In this document: in pieces, positions 49,928 to 58,587 of the stretch
Position numbering within the stretch: position 1 is the stretch's first letter
How the letters are laid out: the number at the start of each line of letters is the position of its first letter
Assembly (NCBI RefSeq): GCF_039831995.1
Contig: NZ_JBDOIO010000003.1
Coordinates: 1,984,001-2,048,000, forward strand
DNA: 64,000 nucleotides
Reading direction: 5' to 3'
DNA from: Paenibacillus pabuli
GTDB taxonomy: Bacteria; Bacillota; Bacilli; Paenibacillales; Paenibacillaceae
Made by a program: the position numbers and the translations under genes
Notes under the pieces: generated by a model
What the model was told of the DNA's origin: nothing
Databases searched by the model: none
What the model saw: the letters and a program-made list of their open reading frames with translations, nothing else

Positions 49928-51088
49928 ATGAAACACATGGCTCAATTGCAATTAATTGCGACCTCAGCAATGGGACTTGAGGCTGTCGTAGCCCGGGAAT
50001 TGAAACAGCTGGGGTATGAGGATGTTACGGTCGAGAACGGCCGGGTTGTATTTACTGGAGATTATATCGATATTTGCCGCTGTAACCTGTGGCTGAGAAG
50101 TTCTGACCGGGTTCTGATCAAAATGGGCGAATTCCCGGCAACCACATTCGACGAATTGTTCGAAGGAACCAAGGCACTCCCTTGGGAAGAATGGATTCCC
50201 GCGAACGGTGAATTCCCTGTCGAAGGCCGCTCCCACAAATCCCAGCTGAGCAGTGTTCCTGCCTCTCAGGGTATCGTCAAAAAAGCGATCGTTGAAAAAC
50301 TGAAGCTGACACATAACACTGAATGGTTCCCTGAGAACGGGGCTCGTTATGTCATTGAAGTGATTTTGCTGAATGACCGCGCCCTGCTTACGTTAGACAC
50401 GACCGGACCAGGACTTCACAAACGGGGTTATCGTAAACTTGTGACTGAGGCTCCGCTGAAAGAAACACTCGCCGCTGCGCTTATTCAGCTCAGCCGTTGG
50501 AACGTATCCCGCCCCTTCTATGATCCGTGTTGCGGTTCAGGCACCATGCTGATTGAAGCAGCCATGATCGGTTGGAACATCGCACCAGGACTGCGCCGCT
50601 CCTTCAACTCCGAGAATTGGGATGTCATCCCTAAAGAACTGTGGGAACAGGCTCGTGAGGAAGCATTTGACGCTGTTCGTGACGACGTTCCATTGCAGAT
50701 TGCCGGCAGCGATATTGATCCCGAAGCGATCGAGGTAGCCCAGGCAGCGATCAAAAGTGCAGGATTTGCCAAGGATATTGAAGTAAGTGTACTGCCTGCA
50801 CATCGTGCCAGACCTCAAGGGGAATATGGTGTGATAATTACCAACCCGCCATACGGGGAACGATTGAGCGAAGAGAAGGAAGTTCAGAAGTTGATTCGCT
50901 CCTTAGGACGCAGTTACCTTGAAATGCCGACTTGGTCCTTTTTTGCCATCACTTCAACCAAATCTTTCGAAGATGCTTTCGGCCGCAAGGCAGACAAGCG
51001 TCGCAAATTGTTTAATGGACGAATCGAAACCCAGTACTATCAGTACCTGGGACCCTTGCCTCCGCGGAATCAGTCACCACAACAATAA
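49928..51088 (+). CDS. THUMP-domain 23S rRNA guanine-N2 methyltransferase (RlmL/YpsC type)
   Basis: rRNA methyltransferase of 386 residues. The N-terminal ferredoxin-like/THUMP domain covers residues 1-160; the methyltransferase domain has FYDPCCGSGTMLIEAAMIG (SAM motif I, near 198) and the N2-guanine catalytic tetrad NPPYGERL (near 307). It matches the stand-alone RlmL half (B. subtilis YpsC) rather than the RlmKL fusion. ATG is five bases after TGGAG. The 190 bp upstream hold a short open frame that I do not regard as a gene. Confidence 0.9.
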   Translation: MKHMAQLQLIATSAMGLEAVVARELKQLGYEDVTVENGRVVFTGDYIDICRCNLWLRSSDRVLIKMGEFPATTFDELFEGTKALPWEEWIPANGEFPVEGRSHKSQLSSVPASQGIVKKAIVEKLKLTHNTEWFPENGARYVIEVILLNDRALLTLDTTGPGLHKRGYRKLVTEAPLKETLAAALIQLSRWNVSRPFYDPCCGSGTMLIEAAMIGWNIAPGLRRSFNSENWDVIPKELWEQAREEAFDAVRDDVPLQIAGSDIDPEAIEVAQAAIKSAGFAKDIEVSVLPAHRARPQGEYGVIITNPPYGERLSEEKEVQKLIRSLGRSYLEMPTWSFFAITSTKSFEDAFGRKADKRRKLFNGRIETQYYQYLGPLPPRNQSPQQ

Positions 51089-51102
51089 TTACACGGAAAT
51101 CG

Positions 51103-51138
51103 AGTGCTCCTGCCTACACGGCTGGGGCGCTTTTTTTT
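51103..51138 (+). terminator. Terminator after the rRNA methyltransferase gene
   Basis: Stem AGTGCTCC / GGGGCGCT (two G-U pairs), followed by eight T's. Confidence 0.75.
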
Positions 51139-51288
51139 GTACAGTTATACAGCCAAATTTCTGCATGAAGCACTCCCGCACTGGGCATAGTTGAAATGCC
51201 ATGAAGGAGAGCTATAATGAATGGAGCCCTATTTTTACATTCCGTTAACATTAGATGAACAAAACACTGCAACTGGGAGGGAACCTAG

Positions 51289-53289
51289 ATGGTCATCTCA
51301 CAGCCTACACGCAGCATGTCGCCGCGTAGGCTTCTTAATCATCCACTTACGTTATATCTCATTTTTCTCTTGCTGATGCTGCTGAAACTCATGTGGCTGC
51401 ATCACAACCTTCATGCCTACAACATCACCATGGGTCTCTTGGATAAAGTCATTGCCATCGGCTCTTTGCTGCTCCTTTCCTTCTGGACCTGGTGGCTGCC
51501 TAGGCGGGGCATGGTATTGTCTCTTGTCGTGCTCAATCTGCTCCTCACAGCGCTGATCTATGCCGATATGGTTTATTATCGATACTTTCAGGACTTTCTA
51601 ACGATCCCTGTGTTAATGCAAGCCAGACAAGTTGATGCACTGGGTGACAGCATTGCTACGCTCATACACGCCAGTGACTTGTGGTTCTTCGCAGACTGGC
51701 TTGCCATCATTCCGTATGGGGCCATTCTGCTATTCAGCAGGCGAAATCGCTTCTCCCGTACGTCTACAACCATTAACGGGTTAAGAAGTTACTCCGATCA
51801 CCGCGGCAAAAAAAGAGGCATGCGCAGATTTACTGCAGGCAGCATTGCCTTCGTGCTTGGACTATGCCTTGCGGTAGGGCCTATCTATTTCTACAGTAAA
51901 ACATGGGCCAAGGGGCTGTTCGACAATAATTGGTGGAATGTCTCCATGTATAATGTGACCGGGCTTCTTGCTTTTCATGGATATGATCTGTACAACTATG
52001 CCAAAGACCATATCGGTTCCGGCCCAGAGGCTGACCCTGCTGATGTCGAGAAAGCCAAATCCTTTTTTGCCGACAGACAGAGTAACGCTTCGAGCGAAAA
52101 CGCCATATTTGGCAAGTACAAGGATAGCAATCTCATCATCGTTCAAGGAGAAGCCTTCATGAATTTCATGATCGGGCACAGCATTGGCGGTCAGGAAATC
52201 ACGCCGCATTTTAACGAACTGATGAAGGAAAGCCAATATTACAGTCATTTTTATCACCAAACAGGCCAGGGCAGAACATCAGATGCCGACTTTGGAGCCA
52301 ATATTTCACTCCATCCCCTGCCTGTTGGATCAGCTTTTGTTCGGTACGCAGACCACGCGTATGATTCTCTGCCTTCAATTCTGAAAGACAATGGTTACAG
52401 TACGAATGTATTTCATGCGTACGAGAGCGGATTTTGGAACCGTTATACGATGTATCAGAACATGAACTACGACAAGTTTTACAGCAAAAATGATTTTGAA
52501 CAGGATGATCCGCTTGGCTGGTCCCTGTCCGATGAGTCTTTTTTCCGGCAATCCGTTCAGAAGATGGACAGCGAGGTTACCAAGCCGTTCTATTCCTTCC
52601 TCATCACACTCAGCAGTCATCATCCGTACGCACTCCCGAAGGATAGACAGCAGCTTGATGTAGGTGAGTTCGAAGGAACCATGTTCGGCGACTATCTGCA
52701 ATCTGTTCATTATGTAGACTCCGCGCTGGGCAGCATGGTAGAAGATCTGAAGAACCGGGGATTATGGGACAAAACCATCTTCATGTTCTACGGGGATCAC
52801 GATAATTCGATCAAAGAACAGGCACAATATGAGCAATTTCTTGGACGATCTCTGAATGAACTGGATATGGAGCAAATCATGAACGAGGTTCCCTTACTGG
52901 TGCATTTGCCAGATGGATCCGAAGCAGGGACCATTGATCAACCCGCCGGACAACTGGATATTACTCCATCGGTGCTTCATTTGCTCGGCATAACGGATGA
53001 ATCTTATTATCATATGGGGAACGACATTTATGACGGATCAGCCCGGACAGTTGTATTGCGAAGCGGTGCATTCACTGATGGTTCCGTATTTTATATCCCT
53101 TCAGACGATTATATATACGCGAACGGGTCATGTTATGACCTGTCCACCCGCAACAAGATAGACATCAACGCCTGCAATTCCGGACATGACGAGGCTTCAA
53201 AGAGATTGCACGTGTCCGATACAGTCATTACGTACGATCTAATCCGGCGTTTCCATGAAGAGAACAACAATGCAGAACCCGCATCCTAG
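51289..53289 (+). CDS. Lipoteichoic acid synthase family protein (LtaS/YfnI/YvgJ)
   Basis: Membrane phosphoglycerol transferase of 666 residues: five N-terminal helices (to residue ~205), a linker, then an extracellular alkaline-phosphatase/sulfatase-fold domain. Active-site elements match LtaS: Glu in IIVQGEAFMNF, nucleophile Thr in QTGQGRTSDADFG, the His of LSSHHPYALP, and FYGDHDNSI with Asp-His for the second metal. It transfers glycerol phosphate from phosphatidylglycerol to polymer or primer outside the membrane. Position of the usual Glu-Ser is Glu-Ala here. ATG follows GGGAGGG. Could be primase or stress paralogue rather than the main LtaS. Confidence 0.9.
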   Translation: MVISQPTRSMSPRRLLNHPLTLYLIFLLLMLLKLMWLHHNLHAYNITMGLLDKVIAIGSLLLLSFWTWWLPRRGMVLSLVVLNLLLTALIYADMVYYRYFQDFLTIPVLMQARQVDALGDSIATLIHASDLWFFADWLAIIPYGAILLFSRRNRFSRTSTTINGLRSYSDHRGKKRGMRRFTAGSIAFVLGLCLAVGPIYFYSKTWAKGLFDNNWWNVSMYNVTGLLAFHGYDLYNYAKDHIGSGPEADPADVEKAKSFFADRQSNASSENAIFGKYKDSNLIIVQGEAFMNFMIGHSIGGQEITPHFNELMKESQYYSHFYHQTGQGRTSDADFGANISLHPLPVGSAFVRYADHAYDSLPSILKDNGYSTNVFHAYESGFWNRYTMYQNMNYDKFYSKNDFEQDDPLGWSLSDESFFRQSVQKMDSEVTKPFYSFLITLSSHHPYALPKDRQQLDVGEFEGTMFGDYLQSVHYVDSALGSMVEDLKNRGLWDKTIFMFYGDHDNSIKEQAQYEQFLGRSLNELDMEQIMNEVPLLVHLPDGSEAGTIDQPAGQLDITPSVLHLLGITDESYYHMGNDIYDGSARTVVLRSGAFTDGSVFYIPSDDYIYANGSCYDLSTRNKIDINACNSGHDEASKRLHVSDTVITYDLIRRFHEENNNAEPAS

Positions 53290-53347
53290 AGGATACCTCT
53301 TCCACCGTCGGCGTGTAGTAGAGTTTGATAAAAGGAGAACTTAAATC

Positions 53348-53773
53348 ATGAATACTCAATCAGATCCAATATCGATTGAACAAAGGTTATATGATGAAGC
53401 AGCGAACTTTGTGAAGCATCGCTATCCTCAAGGTTGGGGTGGTGCAGCGGCCGTTTATACCGATGCGGGTTCGCTGTTAATCAGCGTTGCCCCAGAAGTC
53501 ATCAATGATGCCACACACCTGTGCATGGAGACGGGCGCCTATCTCGAAGCACACAAATTAAACGAGCGAGTTACGCACTCCATCTGCGTGGCACGTGATG
53601 ACGAACATTCGGAATTCAAAGTGCTCACCCCTTGCGGGGTATGTCAGGAACGGTTATTTTTCTGGGGTGAAGATGTGAAAGCAGCTGTATATGATCCGGA
53701 TGGAAGGTTAATCTATAAAAGATTGGACGAAATCCAGCCTTACCACTGGTCCCAGGCTTACCGTGACAAGTAA
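53348..53773 (+). CDS. Cytidine deaminase-like zinc hydrolase
   Basis: Deaminase-fold protein of 141 residues. Zinc ligands and catalytic Glu are recognisable as C-x-E (HLCMETGAY, residues ~58-66) and PCGVCQERL (near 98-106). It differs from standard Cdd: the usual NVENASYxxxxCAE block is replaced by INDATHLCMETG, so the nucleoside pocket is not conserved and the substrate may not be cytidine (blasticidin-type or other nucleoside deaminases are alternatives). ATG follows AAAAGGAG. It lies 58 bp after the LTA-synthase gene in the same direction. Confidence 0.75.
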   Translation: MNTQSDPISIEQRLYDEAANFVKHRYPQGWGGAAAVYTDAGSLLISVAPEVINDATHLCMETGAYLEAHKLNERVTHSICVARDDEHSEFKVLTPCGVCQERLFFWGEDVKAAVYDPDGRLIYKRLDEIQPYHWSQAYRDK

Positions 53774-53853
53774 TTTGTTCCTTTTCGCTTCTTTACGTAT
53801 TCAGGTAGTCAGGTACTATCGAATCAAAGATTTTGTACCTTTATTTACCACCA

Positions 53854-53898
53854 AAGTGTTAAGCGTGCACCCTTTGCATGTTTAGCACTTCTTTTTTT
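53854..53898 (+). terminator. Terminator after the deaminase gene
   Basis: 15-bp stem AAGTGTTAAGCGTGC / GCATGTTTAGCACTT with three G-U pairs, followed by CTTTTTTT. Confidence 0.8.
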
Positions 53899-53987
53899 GG
53901 ACCGGCCTGATACCTGCCTTGCGTTAATTCGAAAGTCGCTTTATAATTGTAACTAAATTGGTTTCATTTATATGGAGGTTTTAAAAC

Positions 53988-54725
53988 ATGAATATTGAAA
54001 TATGGTCCGACTTTATGTGTCCTTTCTGTTATATTGGCAAACGCCGTTTGGAAAATGTACTGGCTCAGTTCCCACACCGTGATAAAGTGACGCTGCAATT
54101 CAAAAGTTTCGAGCTGGATTCCAACGCTGAGTTGAACAGTGGTAAAACGAATGCGGAATATCTCGCTGCCAAATACAATATGAGCGTGGAGCAGGCAAAA
54201 GGCATGAATGCCCAAATGAACGCCAATGCCCGCACGGCCGGACTGGAATACAATATTGACGAGATGATCCCTACCAATTCGTTCTCCGCTCACCGCTTGA
54301 CCCACTGGGCAGATACACAAGGCAAAATGCTTGAACTCAGCGAGCGTTTGTTCCAGGCCATTTTCATGGAAGGCAAACATGCTGGTGACACGGATGTACT
54401 GATTCAACTGGCCGAGGAAGTCGGTCTGGATCGTAACGCAGCTGCCGATGTGCTGGCTAGCAATCAATTCGCGGATCAGGTTCGTGCAGATCAGGCTGAA
54501 GGCGAGCAGCTAGGCATTCGCGGCGTGCCATTCTTCGTATTCGACCGCAAGTTCGCCGTATCCGGCGCGCAGCCGGACGATGTATTCCGGGATGCCATTC
54601 AGAAGGCATGGGATGAGCGTTCCCCTTTCACAATGGTTGAATCCAGCACACCTAACGCTGATGCAGGTGGTGTATGCACGGACGACGGATGCGAAGTGCC
54701 GCAATCCGATAATCAATCCAAATAA
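53988..54725 (+). CDS. DsbA-family FrnE-like dithiol oxidoreductase
   Basis: Cytosolic thioredoxin-fold protein of 245 residues with the CPFC active site at Cys11-Cys14 (SDFMCPFCYIGKRRLE) and the long helical insert of the FrnE/HCCA-isomerase group. The cis-proline region is GIRGVPFFVFDRKFAVSGAQ. A second cysteine pair sits at the C-terminus (GVCTDDGCEVP), as in Deinococcus FrnE, where it cooperates with the active site. ATG is well spaced from TGGAGG. No signal peptide, so it works on cytosolic substrates. Confidence 0.9.
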   Translation: MNIEIWSDFMCPFCYIGKRRLENVLAQFPHRDKVTLQFKSFELDSNAELNSGKTNAEYLAAKYNMSVEQAKGMNAQMNANARTAGLEYNIDEMIPTNSFSAHRLTHWADTQGKMLELSERLFQAIFMEGKHAGDTDVLIQLAEEVGLDRNAAADVLASNQFADQVRADQAEGEQLGIRGVPFFVFDRKFAVSGAQPDDVFRDAIQKAWDERSPFTMVESSTPNADAGGVCTDDGCEVPQSDNQSK

Positions 54726-54728
54726 CAC

Positions 54729-54784
54729 AAAAGCAGCAGGAGCAGCAGGAGCAAGGGATACCCCCTGAATCTGCTGCTTTTTTT
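54729..54784 (+). terminator. Terminator after the FrnE-like gene
   Basis: Stem AAAAGCAGCAG / CTGCTGCTTTT followed by T's; the loop contains a second AGCAGCAGGA copy (direct repeat). Confidence 0.75.
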
Positions 54785-54823
54785 CAACTTATAACTTCAA
54801 CTCATCCCCATTTCGTACAAGTA

Positions 54824-54857
54824 TGAAAAAAGAACGTTCTCCATGAAGAACGTTCTT
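54824..54857 (-). terminator. Terminator downstream of the prenyltransferase gene
   Basis: Perfect stem AAGAACGTTCT / AGAACGTTCTT, loop 6 nt, followed on the minus strand by TTTTTT. It lies 130 bp beyond the gene end. Confidence 0.7.
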
Positions 54858-54986
54858 GGTGTTTACAGCTCAAATATTTAGAAGATTATAAGTTCAATAA
54901 GGAGTACTGTTCCGTAAGCAACGATTCCCACACAAGACCTTGCCTGACCTGCCTAATGCAGGAACGGACCCTATTTATACACCCTA

Positions 54987-55892
54987 TTAGAGCAGCAGCC
55001 CTACGCACATAATCAGGCCGCAGAGCACTGATGATTGCTGGGAAGCTCCCATAAGCGGCAGATACGTCTCAGACGGATTAACTTTGCCCAGTGATTTATA
55101 AACCCTGTACATTGGAATAACAGAAAGAATCGCGACAAGACCATACACGGGCAGAGCATGAAACACCACACAAACGATCAAAAGGATGTAAGCAAGGATC
55201 GTCATCAGCTTGGATAGACGAAGCGCCCGCTCTTCCCCCCACATGACGACCAGCGTCTTCTTGCCGATTTCGCGGTCCGCACGCCAGTGCAGAAAATGAT
55301 GGTTAAATAGCAGCATGGTGGTCAGCATGCCGACCGGCAAGGACAGTAGCAGCGGCGCAAGCGCAAACTCTCCTGTCTGTACATAGTAGGCACCCAGAAC
55401 CGGCAGGATACCAAAGGAAATAAATATCCCGATTTCACTATAGCCTTTTCCACGGTAGCCGAATTTAATTGGCGGTGCAACATAGAAATAAGCGATCAAA
55501 GCACCGATCAGCGCAATAGCCAGGATCGGCCAACCGCTGACGATCGTAAGAATAAGACCGCAAGCCCCAGCCAGCACAAGAAATCCCCAGGTAATCGCCG
55601 CAAATTTCTTCTCGGTCATGGTTCCCGAAGTCAGAAACCCGGAGTGCGTCGAAATCGCGCCTTCTGTCTCCGTTGCTTGGGTATCCGTTCCGTTCCGATA
55701 ATCCCATAAATCGTTTACCATATTGGAAAAAATATGAGCGGACACCGCGCCCACTAACGTCAGCATAAACAAAAGAAAACTAAATTCCTTCTGCATGGCG
55801 TAGGCTGCGATGGTACCTAGTATGACTGGAACAACCATTACCGTTACCGAATACAGTCGGGTCATATTTTTAAATAAAGCCCAATTACTCAT
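54987..55892 (-). CDS. UbiA-family prenyltransferase (MenA-like)
   Basis: Membrane prenyltransferase of 301 residues with eight to nine helices. The first Asp-rich motif is NDLWDYRNGTD (near 60-70), binding prenyl diphosphate; the second is HWRADREIGKKTL (near 205). The pair and length fit 1,4-dihydroxy-2-naphthoate prenyltransferase (MenA, menaquinone synthesis), although related UbiA enzymes are possible. ATG 55892 lies rather far (13 nt) from AGGAGG. A Rex/Fnr-type box in its leader supports a respiratory role. Confidence 0.8.
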   Translation of the reverse strand: MSNWALFKNMTRLYSVTVMVVPVILGTIAAYAMQKEFSFLLFMLTLVGAVSAHIFSNMVNDLWDYRNGTDTQATETEGAISTHSGFLTSGTMTEKKFAAITWGFLVLAGACGLILTIVSGWPILAIALIGALIAYFYVAPPIKFGYRGKGYSEIGIFISFGILPVLGAYYVQTGEFALAPLLLSLPVGMLTTMLLFNHHFLHWRADREIGKKTLVVMWGEERALRLSKLMTILAYILLIVCVVFHALPVYGLVAILSVIPMYRVYKSLGKVNPSETYLPLMGASQQSSVLCGLIMCVGLLL

Positions 55893-55934
55893 GATGTATT
55901 TTAAGCCTCCTATGATGTAAAAACCTTAAAACTT

Positions 55935-55950
55935 TGTGACAACCTTCACA
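55935..55950. promoter_or_regulatory. Rex/Fnr-type box in the prenyltransferase leader
   Basis: TGTGA-CAACCT-TCACA, an exact TGTGA-N6-TCACA palindrome (half of a TTGTGA/TCACAA Rex site plus one mismatch). It lies about 4-19 nt past the start expected from the minus-strand -10 TATAAT (55960-55965), a repressing position. Confidence 0.5.
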
Positions 55951-56121
55951 TAACATTAGATTATACATCATATGGACTCTTTTGTGATAGGAAATTTTTG
56001 TTCAATGAACACAACACCCGTATGCAGGGGTAAGTCCGCCAGATGAAGTATCTCGCCATTCCTTCTCACTGTAACACAGCCTGTCTGATTAAATCCAAGT
56101 TGACAGCATTACGAAAGAGAG

Positions 56122-56154
56122 AAAAGGCCCTCTCCATCTGGAAGAGGACCTTTT
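56122..56154. terminator. Terminator-like hairpin
   Basis: Stem AAAAGGCCCTCT / AGAGGACCTTTT (one mismatch). It lies downstream of the 48-residue ORF and the aldo/keto reductase on the minus strand; U-tract is weak on that side. Confidence 0.5.
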
Positions 56155-56181
56155 AGTTTACGGGATAAATCGGACTATTGG

Positions 56182-56328
56182 TTATATGAGTGCTGACAAC
56201 ACGCCTAGCAGCATCTGTTTAAAACCTTCTCGATCGATCTCCTCGCATACCCGAACATTGGGCTCGTTCCCGAGACGACAAATTTGGAGACAAAAGCGAT
56301 CGAAAGAACGATCCGTATCCGGAACCAT
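56182..56328 (-). pseudogene. Orphan 48-codon reading frame, possible gene remnant
   Basis: Minus-strand frame from ATG 56328 to TAA 56182 that reads like the C-terminal part of a soluble protein (MVPDTDRSFDRFCLQICRLG, then acidic helix EEIDREGFKQMLLGVLSALI). It stays open only seven more codons upstream, has no ribosome site, and lies between two hairpins just past the aldo/keto reductase. It faintly recalls the end of a PTS EIIA-type domain, but I cannot assign it. Either a decayed gene end or a leaderless small protein. Confidence 0.35.
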
Positions 56329-56354
56329 CGCAAACAGAACAATGAATACTTATA

Positions 56355-56381
56355 TTGGGATTGAGCTACACTCAATCCCAA
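56355..56381 (-). terminator. Hairpin covering the aldo/keto reductase stop codon
   Basis: Perfect 11-bp stem TTGGGATTGAG-5 nt-CTCAATCCCAA whose arm includes the TGA of the reductase; no clear T-run on either side, so termination is uncertain. Confidence 0.5.
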
Positions 56382-57202
56382 AAGAGCTGATCCGGATGCG
56401 GCCCGGTTCTCTTGTCAGAATCCAAGGCATCAATCGATCTGAGCTCATCCGGCGTTAATTCAAAATCAAAAATGTCTGCATTCTCCCGAATACGCTCTGG
56501 TGTAACCGACTTCGGTATGGTCACAATCTGATTTTGAATATCCCAGCGCAAGATAATCTGTGCAGGTGTCTTTCCATATTTTTGAGCAAGGCCCTTCAAC
56601 GTGGATTCATTGTTCAGCTTTCCTCGCATGATCGGACTCCAGGCTTCCAGCTGAATTCCCTGCTCTCCACAGAAGTCCTGCAGTTCCTGCTGAATCAAAC
56701 CCGGGTGCAGTTCCACCTGATTGACCGCAGGGACCGTTCCGCCTTCATCTATGATTTCGCGCAAATGATGTATTTGGAAATTACTCACACCAATCGCCCG
56801 TACGCTTCCTTCGCTATATAGACGTTCGAATGCTCTCCACGTCTCCTTGTACTGGTCTCTTCCCGGCCAGTGAATTAAATATAGATCAATCACATTCAGT
56901 CCCAATGCCTTCTGACTGGCCTCAAATGCTCTGAGCGTCGAATCGAACCCCTGATCCTCATTCCAGAGCTTGGTTGTCACAAACAGCTCATTTCGGGCAA
57001 TTCCACTGCCTGCTATGGCTTGTCCCACTTCTTCTTCATTTCCGTAGACAGATGCCGTATCAATGCTGCGATATCCTACTTCCAGTGCCGTCTCAACGGC
57101 TTGCTGCACTTCCTTACCCTTTGCTCTATATGTTCCAAATCCTAGCCAAGGCATCGTTACCCCATTATTCAGAATCGTGCAATCTGTAATATGTTTGGTC
57201 AT
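56372..57202 (-). CDS. Aldo/keto reductase (AKR5, YvgN-like)
   Basis: NADPH-dependent reductase of 276 residues, (alpha/beta)8 barrel. The catalytic tetrad is visible: Asp in SIDTASVYGNEEEVG together with Tyr, Lys in FVTTKLWNEDQG, His in DLYLIHWPGRD. Cofactor contacts appear in IGVSNFQ, VNQVELHP and the C-terminal IPKSVTPERIREN. ATG 57202 follows GGGAGG; the longer TTG frame contains the ribosome site. Relatives reduce methylglyoxal and other aldehydes. No partner gene is linked. Confidence 0.92.
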   Translation of the reverse strand: MTKHITDCTILNNGVTMPWLGFGTYRAKGKEVQQAVETALEVGYRSIDTASVYGNEEEVGQAIAGSGIARNELFVTTKLWNEDQGFDSTLRAFEASQKALGLNVIDLYLIHWPGRDQYKETWRAFERLYSEGSVRAIGVSNFQIHHLREIIDEGGTVPAVNQVELHPGLIQQELQDFCGEQGIQLEAWSPIMRGKLNNESTLKGLAQKYGKTPAQIILRWDIQNQIVTIPKSVTPERIRENADIFDFELTPDELRSIDALDSDKRTGPHPDQLFWD

Positions 57203-57332
57203 CCTGTACCTCCCGTATGGAATTTGGCTGCTCAAGGTTTATTAACCTTCTGACAGAAATTTAAGCGTTCCCCTATCTTCCTGTTCAGAGCGACTCATTC
57301 CCGGGAGATTCGTAAAAGGTAACATGAAGCAA

Positions 57333-57365
57333 AGAACCCGCAAAGCCCTATGGCATGCGGGTTCT
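57333..57365 (-). terminator. Terminator of the 93-residue coiled-coil gene
   Basis: Stem AGAACCCGCA / TGCGGGTTCT, followed on the minus strand by TTTGCTTC. Confidence 0.65.
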
Positions 57366-57381
57366 GGTGTGACAGGAACAG

Positions 57382-57663
57382 CTATTGATTCCCTTGCCCG
57401 TTCTGACTCTGGATGGAGTTCAACCTTCTCTTCTCCTCAGTGAACATTTCTTCTGCCAGCTCGACACCCTGTCCTCCCAGCGAAAGCTCAGCCTGACGCA
57501 TGGCCTGCTCCGTATGGGCCAATCGACGCTCAGCCTGTTCAATGGTCTGCTCGGTTGGATGAGACATGGCCTGAGATACGGCAAAATGAAGTTTGTTCAC
57601 TGCATTCTGCGCCTGAGATACGGTGGTATTCGCTTGCAAACTGGAATCATAACGCTTCGGCAT
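57382..57663 (-). CDS. Hypothetical 93-residue helical protein
   Basis: Small, Gln/Glu/Ala-rich protein with a predicted coiled coil between residues 15 and 80 (VNKLHFAVSQAMSHP, AERRLAHTEQAMRQAELSL) and a flexible end. No membrane segment, signal peptide or cysteine. ATG follows AAGGAGG at ideal spacing, so the gene is probably real. It resembles small spore or cytosolic proteins of Bacilli only in composition; no family assigned. Monocistronic, closed by a terminator. Confidence 0.65.
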   Translation of the reverse strand: MPKRYDSSLQANTTVSQAQNAVNKLHFAVSQAMSHPTEQTIEQAERRLAHTEQAMRQAELSLGGQGVELAEEMFTEEKRRLNSIQSQNGQGNQ

Positions 57664-57860
57664 GAGTATTCCTCCTTGGGATCATGTTCCTGTTACCCCT
57701 TTAGGATGGTTGATCAGACCCTGCCTTATTCTTCTTAGACATCAACATTGTATAAATGTTGGACCACAACTCGTTTTAAACATAATATCCGAAGATCCGT
57801 AACCTTCCACAGACTCCCTGCGTTAGTCTTAAAGAAAGCTTTCTAGAAGGAGATGGTTGT

Positions 57861-58259
57861 TTGAAGAACCTGTGGTCACCAGTCATTATGTTATCTGCCT
57901 TACTGTTTGCCAGCGGCTGTTCTTCCTCGACGTATCAAATAACGGGATACACGAGCTCCACCATCCATGCAGATTTTCCTGTTCCGGAGAATGCAATACT
58001 ATTAGGTGTTACGACCAATTCGGCAAACCGTAATATTCAAATAAGTGCATCGTATGAATTAAAACATATTGGAGGTGAGCAAGGCCTCTACACGCCCACT
58101 GATTATTTTCAGAAGTTACACAATGAAGGATGGGTTGAGATGGAAGAAAACCGATTGGGTCATGTTCACTTTTTCCAGAAAGAAGATACGATAATCGCCA
58201 TTGAAATACGTGAGGACACGTTTGACATTTACGAAATGAAAAAGGATGCACCGATATGA
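57861..58259 (+). CDS. Putative lipoprotein, unknown function
   Basis: Protein of 132 residues with a lipoprotein signal peptide ending in the lipobox FASGC (Cys20). The mature domain of about 110 residues is strand-rich (ENAILLGVTTNSANRNIQIS, GHVHFFQKEDTIIAIEIRED) and not a recognised family. Translation starts at TTG 57861, seven bases after AAGGAGATGG. Stands alone and is followed by a shared terminator. Confidence 0.7.
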   Translation: MKNLWSPVIMLSALLFASGCSSSTYQITGYTSSTIHADFPVPENAILLGVTTNSANRNIQISASYELKHIGGEQGLYTPTDYFQKLHNEGWVEMEENRLGHVHFFQKEDTIIAIEIREDTFDIYEMKKDAPI

Positions 58260-58317
58260 TGTACCCTTGAATACATCATGAATCGTTAGAGTTCAACCCA
58301 AGTTATCACTTCGCACA

Positions 58318-58344
58318 AAAAAGAGAGGCCTCAGCCTCTCTCTT
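58318..58344. terminator. Terminator between the lipoprotein gene and yuzB
   Basis: Stem AGAGAGG-CCTCAG-CCTCTCT flanked by AAAAA and TTTT, usable in both directions. Confidence 0.75.
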
Positions 58345-58566
58345 TTACTTCACGAATTTTGCCACTTTTGCCAGTACTTCTTCTTCCGTCGGCGCACTAA
58401 TGTACCGACCGTTGATAAACACAAAAGCACGTTTCGCACAAGGACCACAGTACGATTTACATCCAATCTTGATCTCCGTATCCGGAGCCATTTTCTCCAG
58501 CTTGGGCACAATCGACTTCAATCTGATATGATTACACTTTTCGCATACGCGGATATCGTTAGCCAT
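58345..58566 (-). CDS. DUF1450 (YuzB-type) thioredoxin-like ferredoxin-fold protein
   Basis: Small protein of 73 residues with four cysteines: VCEKCN near the N-terminus and GCKSYCGPCAKRAF at residues ~35-48, the conserved block of DUF1450/YuzB. The pattern resembles a thioredoxin-like [2Fe-2S] protein, though function is unproven. ATG follows AAGGGGAAC. It lies 21 bp downstream of the HesB-like gene on the same strand, pointing to a joint role in metal or redox metabolism. Confidence 0.8.
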   Translation of the reverse strand: MANDIRVCEKCNHIRLKSIVPKLEKMAPDTEIKIGCKSYCGPCAKRAFVFINGRYISAPTEEEVLAKVAKFVK

Positions 58567-58587
58567 GAGTTCCCCTTCTTCGCGGCC

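Noticed and set aside
54730..54750. AGCAGCAGG tandem repeat as a possible repeat element
   Set aside because: Only two copies and best explained as part of the terminator arm after the FrnE-like gene.
56186..56458. Plus-strand frame of 90 codons
   Set aside because: It crosses into the antisense of the aldo/keto reductase, reads as low-quality basic sequence and lacks a ribosome site.
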